Part shown: piece after piece, positions 60,534-64,000 of the stretch
Position numbering within the stretch: the stretch's first letter is position 1
How the letters are laid out: every line of letters begins with the position of its first letter
Assembly (NCBI RefSeq): GCF_029504575.1
Contig: NZ_JAQFII010000001.1
Span: 2,330,501-2,394,500 of the forward strand
Reading direction: 5' to 3'
Length of the DNA: 64,000 nt
From: Streptomyces sp. SPB162
GTDB lineage: Bacteria > Actinomycetota > Actinomycetes > Streptomycetales > Streptomycetaceae
Notes under the pieces: model-generated
Databases searched by the model: none
Told to the model about the DNA's origin: nothing
Seen by the model: only the letters and a program-made list of their open reading frames with translations
Made by a program: the position numbers and the translations under genes

Positions 60534-60607
60534 GGGGCGGTAGCTCAGCCGGTTAGAGCAGCGGACTCATAATCCGTCGGTCGTGGGTTCGAGTCCCACC
60601 CGCCCCA
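60534..60607 (+). tRNA. tRNA-Met(CAU)
   Basis: Cloverleaf with acceptor GGGGCGG/CCGCCCC, D-arm TAGCTCAGCCGGTTAGAGC, anticodon loop CTCATAA (anticodon CAU) and T-arm GGGTTCGAGTCCC. It lacks initiator features such as a mismatched first pair, so elongator Met is favoured. tRNA-Ile with lysidine-modified CAU cannot be fully excluded. CCA is not encoded. It borders an integrative element and is its probable attachment site. Confidence 0.88.
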
Positions 60608-60733
60608 CCCCAAGTACGGTTCAAAGAATCGTTCTGACCAGGCACTTAGCAGGTCAGGGGCATGAGCAGAAGGATCTTGGCGGCCCGTCCCGATCGCGTT
60701 TTCATGATCGACAGGACAAATTCGGGACGCAGG

Positions 60734-62324
60734 TCAAGCGGCGGGACGTAGTCCCTCGTCCGGTCCATCTTCACCAGACTCGGGGACCTCTTCAGTGCCC
60801 CCTTCTTCCTGGCTCTCCGGATCGCTGCGCTCGTCGTCCGGAGGGACCTCCTTCTGCTGAGACCGGGGCACGACGGCGCTCGTTGACTCGGCCTCGGCAG
60901 TCATGAGCTGAGGCAGGACGCTCGTGTACGTGTCCGAAGTGATCTGGCGCGAACTGTGCCCCAGCCGCTCCTGGACGACCTTGATGTCCGCCCCGCCGAG
61001 GAGTGCCAGCGTTGCCGACAGGTGGCGGGTGTCGTGCAGACGGACCGGGGGAAGCCCAGACAGCTCCACGAGCCGGTTGAACCGTCGACTGATCCAGTCA
61101 GGGTGCAGCGGTTCGCCGTTCTCGTGCGTCCATACTCGGCTGCTCTCCACCCAGGGCCGCTTCGCCGGACCACTGCTCACGCTCATTGGCCTGAGTGGTC
61201 TGCCAGCCCTGCCAGTGGTCACGAGTCAGAGAGTCGAGGGTGACGGTACGGACGCTGTCCTGCTTCGGAGCCTCGTCGTACAGCCGGTACGCGACCTCAA
61301 CGACCTGCGCGGAGATCCGGAACCACGAGCCGGACAGACTGACCTCCGTCCAGGGCAGGGCCGCCATCTCACCGCGCCGAGGACCACGGAAAATGAACCC
61401 GTGCCACATGCCGTACAGCCGGTCATCGCAGATGAAGTCGAGGAACTGGCCGGTCTGCTCCGGCGTCCAGACCATGACGGGGCTGGGCTTCTGGCCCGTC
61501 CGCTTCCACTCTTCGACCCGCTCCGGTGTCCAGACCAGAGCCTTGGGCCGCTTGACCGCCGGCAGTTCGACCATCGCGGACCAGTTCGTCGCGTATTCGC
61601 CGCGCTTGATGCCAGCGCCCAGGAACGAGCTGAGGGTGGCGTTGATGCGATGCATCGTCGCTGCGCTGGTGATCTTCCGCTTGCCCTTGCTTCCCTCGCG
61701 GAACGCGGCGTTGGCTTCGAGGTAGAGCCGACGGGTGAGGCGGCGTGCCGTCTTCTTCCCCGCCGTACGGACCCAGGCTGTGTAGGCGGCGTCGCGTGCC
61801 TCCTTCAACTCGACCACCTTGGCATGGTGAAGCAGCCGCTCGGCGTTCTCCCGCTCGATCGCGTCGTACATGGCCTCGACGTGGCGCAGTCTGAGGTCAC
61901 GGCGCTTGATATGCCCGAGATGCGGTTCGAGGTAGAGATTGATGTGCTCTTCGTACCCATGTCGAGTCGTGCGGGCCAGCCGCCTCTTCCTCTTGAGCCA
62001 GGCGGTCAGGTCCTCCCCGACGGTGGTGTTGCTGAGCACGTCCGCGCCGCCGATGACGTCGCGGTAGACCTCGGCCGACTTGGCTTTCGCCTCATCCTTC
62101 GTGGCGAATCCACCTCGGCGCACCCGTCGGCGCTTCCCGCCCTCGCCGGCTTCGAGCTCGAAGTAGAAGTACCAGGTGCCATGACCCTTTTGCGTCAGCT
62201 TGGGGCAGCTCGCGCCGAGTTTGCGCATCTTCGGCGCGCCGTCAGCGTCGATTATCGGAGTGCCGTCGTCCTCGACGATGGGCTCCTGGCAGGCACAGCG
62301 CCGCTGGTAGCTGGGATCGAACAC
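60734..62324 (-). pseudogene. int: tyrosine site-specific integrase, frameshifted
   Basis: From the GTG at 62324 (AAGGGG six bases upstream) the first frame gives a Cys-rich N-terminus (RRCACQEP), an arm-binding domain, a SAM-like core-binding domain (TTVGEDLTAWLKRKRRLARTT), and catalytic Arg in FIFRGPRRGEMAALPW. Between about 61110 and 61190 the frame breaks. The next frame continues with KRPWVESSRVWTHENG, HDTRHLSATLALLGG (His-x-x-Arg box), VQERLGHSSRQITSDTYTSVLP with the catalytic Tyr, and ends at 60734. Together this is one complete integrase of about 530 residues split so that Arg and His/Tyr fall in different frames. It is inactive unless the shift is an error or is programmed. Confidence 0.85.
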
Positions 62325-62461
62325 GTGTATCCCCTTCGTGGCTTCGCTTGTGGATCTTCTGTGTCGGTCCTTGTCGAACCGATGCTCTATCTTGCCCCAA
62401 CACTCCAGTGTTGGCGTATCCTTAAACCACGTTGGCGCGGGGGAGAACGCGACAACGGGAA

Positions 62462-62725
62462 ATGACAACGAAGGACGCCTCCGCAACTACGGACTCCGGG
62501 GCCGCCAGCCCGATGACCCTGGAGGAACTGCTCGCACTGCCGCCGACGGTGAACGTCACTACGGCCGCGCGAGTCCTGGGGATCGGTGTGCACAAGGCTT
62601 ACAACTTGATCAAGGGGGGATCTTTCCCCGTGCAGACGCTCACACTGGGCAGCACGGTGAGGGTCCCTACGGCTGCGCTCTGGCGAGTGCTCGGAGTGAC
62701 GCCGCCTCGCAGTGATCATTCGTAG
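62462..62725 (+). CDS. excisionase-like helix-turn-helix protein
   Basis: The 87-aa protein has a MerR-like HTH_17 fold: VNVTTAARVLGIGVHKAYNLIKGGSFPVQTL (about 29-59), then STVRVPTAALWRVLG. Small proteins of this type beside tyrosine integrases act as excisionases (Xis), bending the attachment site. It is divergent from the integrase, with 137 bases between starts, and a perfect terminator follows. An in-frame ATG at 62432 is possible but has no ribosome-binding site. Confidence 0.82.
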   Translation: MTTKDASATTDSGAASPMTLEELLALPPTVNVTTAARVLGIGVHKAYNLIKGGSFPVQTLTLGSTVRVPTAALWRVLGVTPPRSDHS

Positions 62726-62744
62726 CTTTGGCGTATCGAGACCG

Positions 62745-62776
62745 AGGTCACGGCCCTGTTCCTAGGGCCGTGACCT
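62745..62776 (+). terminator. terminator after the excisionase gene
   Basis: AGGTCACGGCCCT/AGGGCCGTGACCT form a perfect 13-bp stem with a 6-base loop, 20 bases past the stop. Confidence 0.88.
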
Positions 62777-62824
62777 AGGATCAGGCGGCTACGGGAGGCG
62801 CATTAGAGAAGAACGGACGACCGC

Positions 62825-63787
62825 ATGCCACGGCTCTACGGTTTCGAGGACGCGTCGAGGCGTCGCCTACGCGACGACGAAGTGGACCCGCTTCGCCAGA
62901 TGGCGAGCCGGGCGCTGGAAGGCCAGTCCAACGCGGACGTCGCTGTCTGGGCGAATGGCGCAGGCTACCGGGGCACGCTCGGCGGGGAGTGGAAGGACGC
63001 CTCGGTCGGACGCCTCTTCCGCAACCCCGCCATCGCCGGACTGCGCTACGACGATGACGGCGAACTCGTCGACGCCGGCCACCCGGGCGCCATCACGCGT
63101 GAGGAGTTCGTGCGGCTCCAGGAGAGGGACCAGAGCCGCAAGAAGGCTGACGCGGCACCGCCCTACGACTATCTCCTGGTGGACGGCGCGTGCACGTGCG
63201 GGAAGTGCACCTGGGCTCTCCAGGGCGCACGGACTAACGCTGGCACTCCCGGTTACCGCTGTCGCCCCAAGGACAAGGACGGCCGCGGTGGATGCGGCGA
63301 GGTCCGCATGGGCGCGGAGCTGCTAGAGGACTACGTCGGTGAGAACGTCGTTGCGGAACTCCTCAAGCCGGGCATCCGCAAGCAGATCCTCAAGGCTCAA
63401 GAAGCCGTCCGAGCCCAGGTCGAGAAGATGAAGACCTCGATCGAGGACCTTGGGGGCCGCCGGATCGAAGCGGCGACCCTCTACGGCCAGCGCCAGATCA
63501 GCAGCGACGCGTTCGTGACCGCTGAGCGCGAGATCACGGCCAGCCTCAAGGACATCCGAAACCGTCTGCGGTATGCAGAGCAGATGGCGAACTTCTCCCT
63601 CGGCGATGCCAAGGACCTTGTGCGCTGGTGGAACACCGCGCCGTCCGCGTCGAAGAGGGCGATCACGAGGCTGTTCTTCGAGAACATCGAGGTCTTCCCT
63701 GCAAGTGCACGGGGCATCCGCACCGTTGAGCCCGGCAGGGTGGTCCTCCACTGGCGCAAGCTGCCTGGCCTCTCAGATGGCCTGTGA
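62825..63787 (+). CDS. serine-recombinase-like protein lacking the catalytic domain
   Basis: The 320-aa protein begins MPRLYGFEDASRRRLRDDEV, which corresponds to the start of the Recombinase domain of large serine integrases. It continues with SVGRLFRNPAIAGLRYDDDGELVDAGHPGAI (about 59-89), a zinc ribbon (CTCGKCTW, then YRCRPKDKDGRGGCG, about 122-158) and a coiled-coil motif region (about 185-255). The N-terminal resolvase domain with the catalytic Ser and Arg residues is absent, and no sign of it is seen in the 100 bases upstream. It therefore should bind DNA but not cut it. The ribosome-binding site is weak. It may be a truncated integrase or a dedicated accessory factor. Confidence 0.8.
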   Translation: MPRLYGFEDASRRRLRDDEVDPLRQMASRALEGQSNADVAVWANGAGYRGTLGGEWKDASVGRLFRNPAIAGLRYDDDGELVDAGHPGAITREEFVRLQERDQSRKKADAAPPYDYLLVDGACTCGKCTWALQGARTNAGTPGYRCRPKDKDGRGGCGEVRMGAELLEDYVGENVVAELLKPGIRKQILKAQEAVRAQVEKMKTSIEDLGGRRIEAATLYGQRQISSDAFVTAEREITASLKDIRNRLRYAEQMANFSLGDAKDLVRWWNTAPSASKRAITRLFFENIEVFPASARGIRTVEPGRVVLHWRKLPGLSDGL

Positions 63788-63994
63788 CGCAAGGACCTCG
63801 CGTGATGCACGTCGCCTGCCGACCATGGCGAGGGTCAGTCCCGTGATCAGCGCGACCACGGCGAGCCCGGCCAAGGCTGGGGAAATGATCTCTTCGGCGT
63901 CCAGCGACCACGGGTGGCCGAGGTAGTGAGTTACCAGGTATGACCCCTTGCTGGCCGCGTAGGCGACCCCGAGGACGGCCGCGAACGCCGACAT
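63773..63994 (-). CDS. small membrane protein at the window edge, possibly partial
   Basis: The 73-aa reading frame contains a helix at the start (about 3-14) and a second, stronger one at about 41-62 (LAGLAVVALITGLTLAMV), then a basic tail. I do not recognise the family. The ATG at 63994 may be internal, since the frame could continue past the window end. It overlaps the convergent recombinase-like gene by 15 bases. Confidence 0.5.
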   Translation of the reverse strand: MSAFAAVLGVAYAASKGSYLVTHYLGHPWSLDAEEIISPALAGLAVVALITGLTLAMVGRRRASREVLASQAI

Positions 63995-64000
63995 GCCGAG

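Larger units (their letters stand above)
60534..64000. mobile_element. left edge of a tRNA-associated integrative element
   Basis: Directly right of tRNA-Met lie a tyrosine integrase on the minus strand, an excisionase-like gene and a recombinase-like gene, the usual edge of actinomycete integrative elements or prophages. Codon bias is weaker here than in the core genes. The tRNA 3' half is the expected attachment core. No second copy of it is present up to base 64000, so the other end lies outside the window. Confidence 0.65.

Noticed and set aside
60608..60733. Second attachment site close to tRNA-Met
   Set aside because: No repeat of the tRNA 3' sequence was found here or up to the window end.

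Overview
The window is chromosomal DNA of a Streptomyces-type actinomycete. The GC content is very high with strong GC3 bias, GTG/TTG starts are frequent, and the gene order fabD-fabH-acpP-fabF behind a PucR-type regulator, with aceE, DUF3052, AhpE and TerD genes to the left, is the arrangement known from the S. coelicolor SCO2366-SCO2400 neighbourhood. That synteny statement is from memory; no search was run.

Layout. 0-5.4 kb: an EshA-type family 2B encapsulin shell gene, a DUF4239 membrane protein, a His-rich protein with a Pro-Thr stalk, tRNA-Val, a coiled-coil protein and a small zinc-ribbon protein. 5.4-13.1 kb: a Tat-exported phosphocholine-type phospholipase C, a divergent GntR regulator and a tightly overlapping ABC importer operon ending in a HAD phosphatase, plausibly a unit for salvaging phosphorylated head groups or phosphonates. 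13-15 kb: DUF4383 protein, O-methyltransferase, P-loop kinase. 15-22.7 kb: a tellurium-resistance-type (Ter) stress locus with HAD phosphatase, a PRTase-TRSP-StiP fusion, a CitE-like aldolase, a TerD, a TerA-like protein and a DUF475/TerC membrane protein. 22.9-29 kb: accessory debris, comprising a rarA fragment fused to a YjbR fragment, an intact YjbR, an AraC regulator, a quinone-oxidoreductase-like gene, an IS1634-type insertion sequence and a TnpB remnant whose right end abuts a terD stop codon. 29-31.4 kb: two TerD paralogues, AhpE and DUF3052.

31.7-48 kb is core metabolism: aceE (pyruvate dehydrogenase E1), small membrane and secreted proteins, a DUF1023 hydrolase, a MerR/aldo-keto reductase operon, a serine hydrolase, a pirin, FasR and the type II fatty-acid-synthase operon it is known to activate, then DUF3145. 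aceE supplies acetyl-CoA and fabDHPF uses its malonyl derivative. 46-60 kb holds a frameshifted oxidoreductase, an SGNH lipoprotein, an MFS exporter, EI24, Ohr, a MarR/oxidoreductase divergent pair, a heterodimeric ABC exporter and an FGGY kinase. Two related MITE-like elements each end at the stop codon of a minus-strand gene.

60.2-64 kb: two tRNA-Asn genes and a tRNA-Met, followed by the edge of an integrative element: a tyrosine integrase interrupted by a frameshift, an excisionase-like HTH protein, and a serine-recombinase-like protein lacking a catalytic domain. The element runs off the right edge. Its distal attachment site was not seen.
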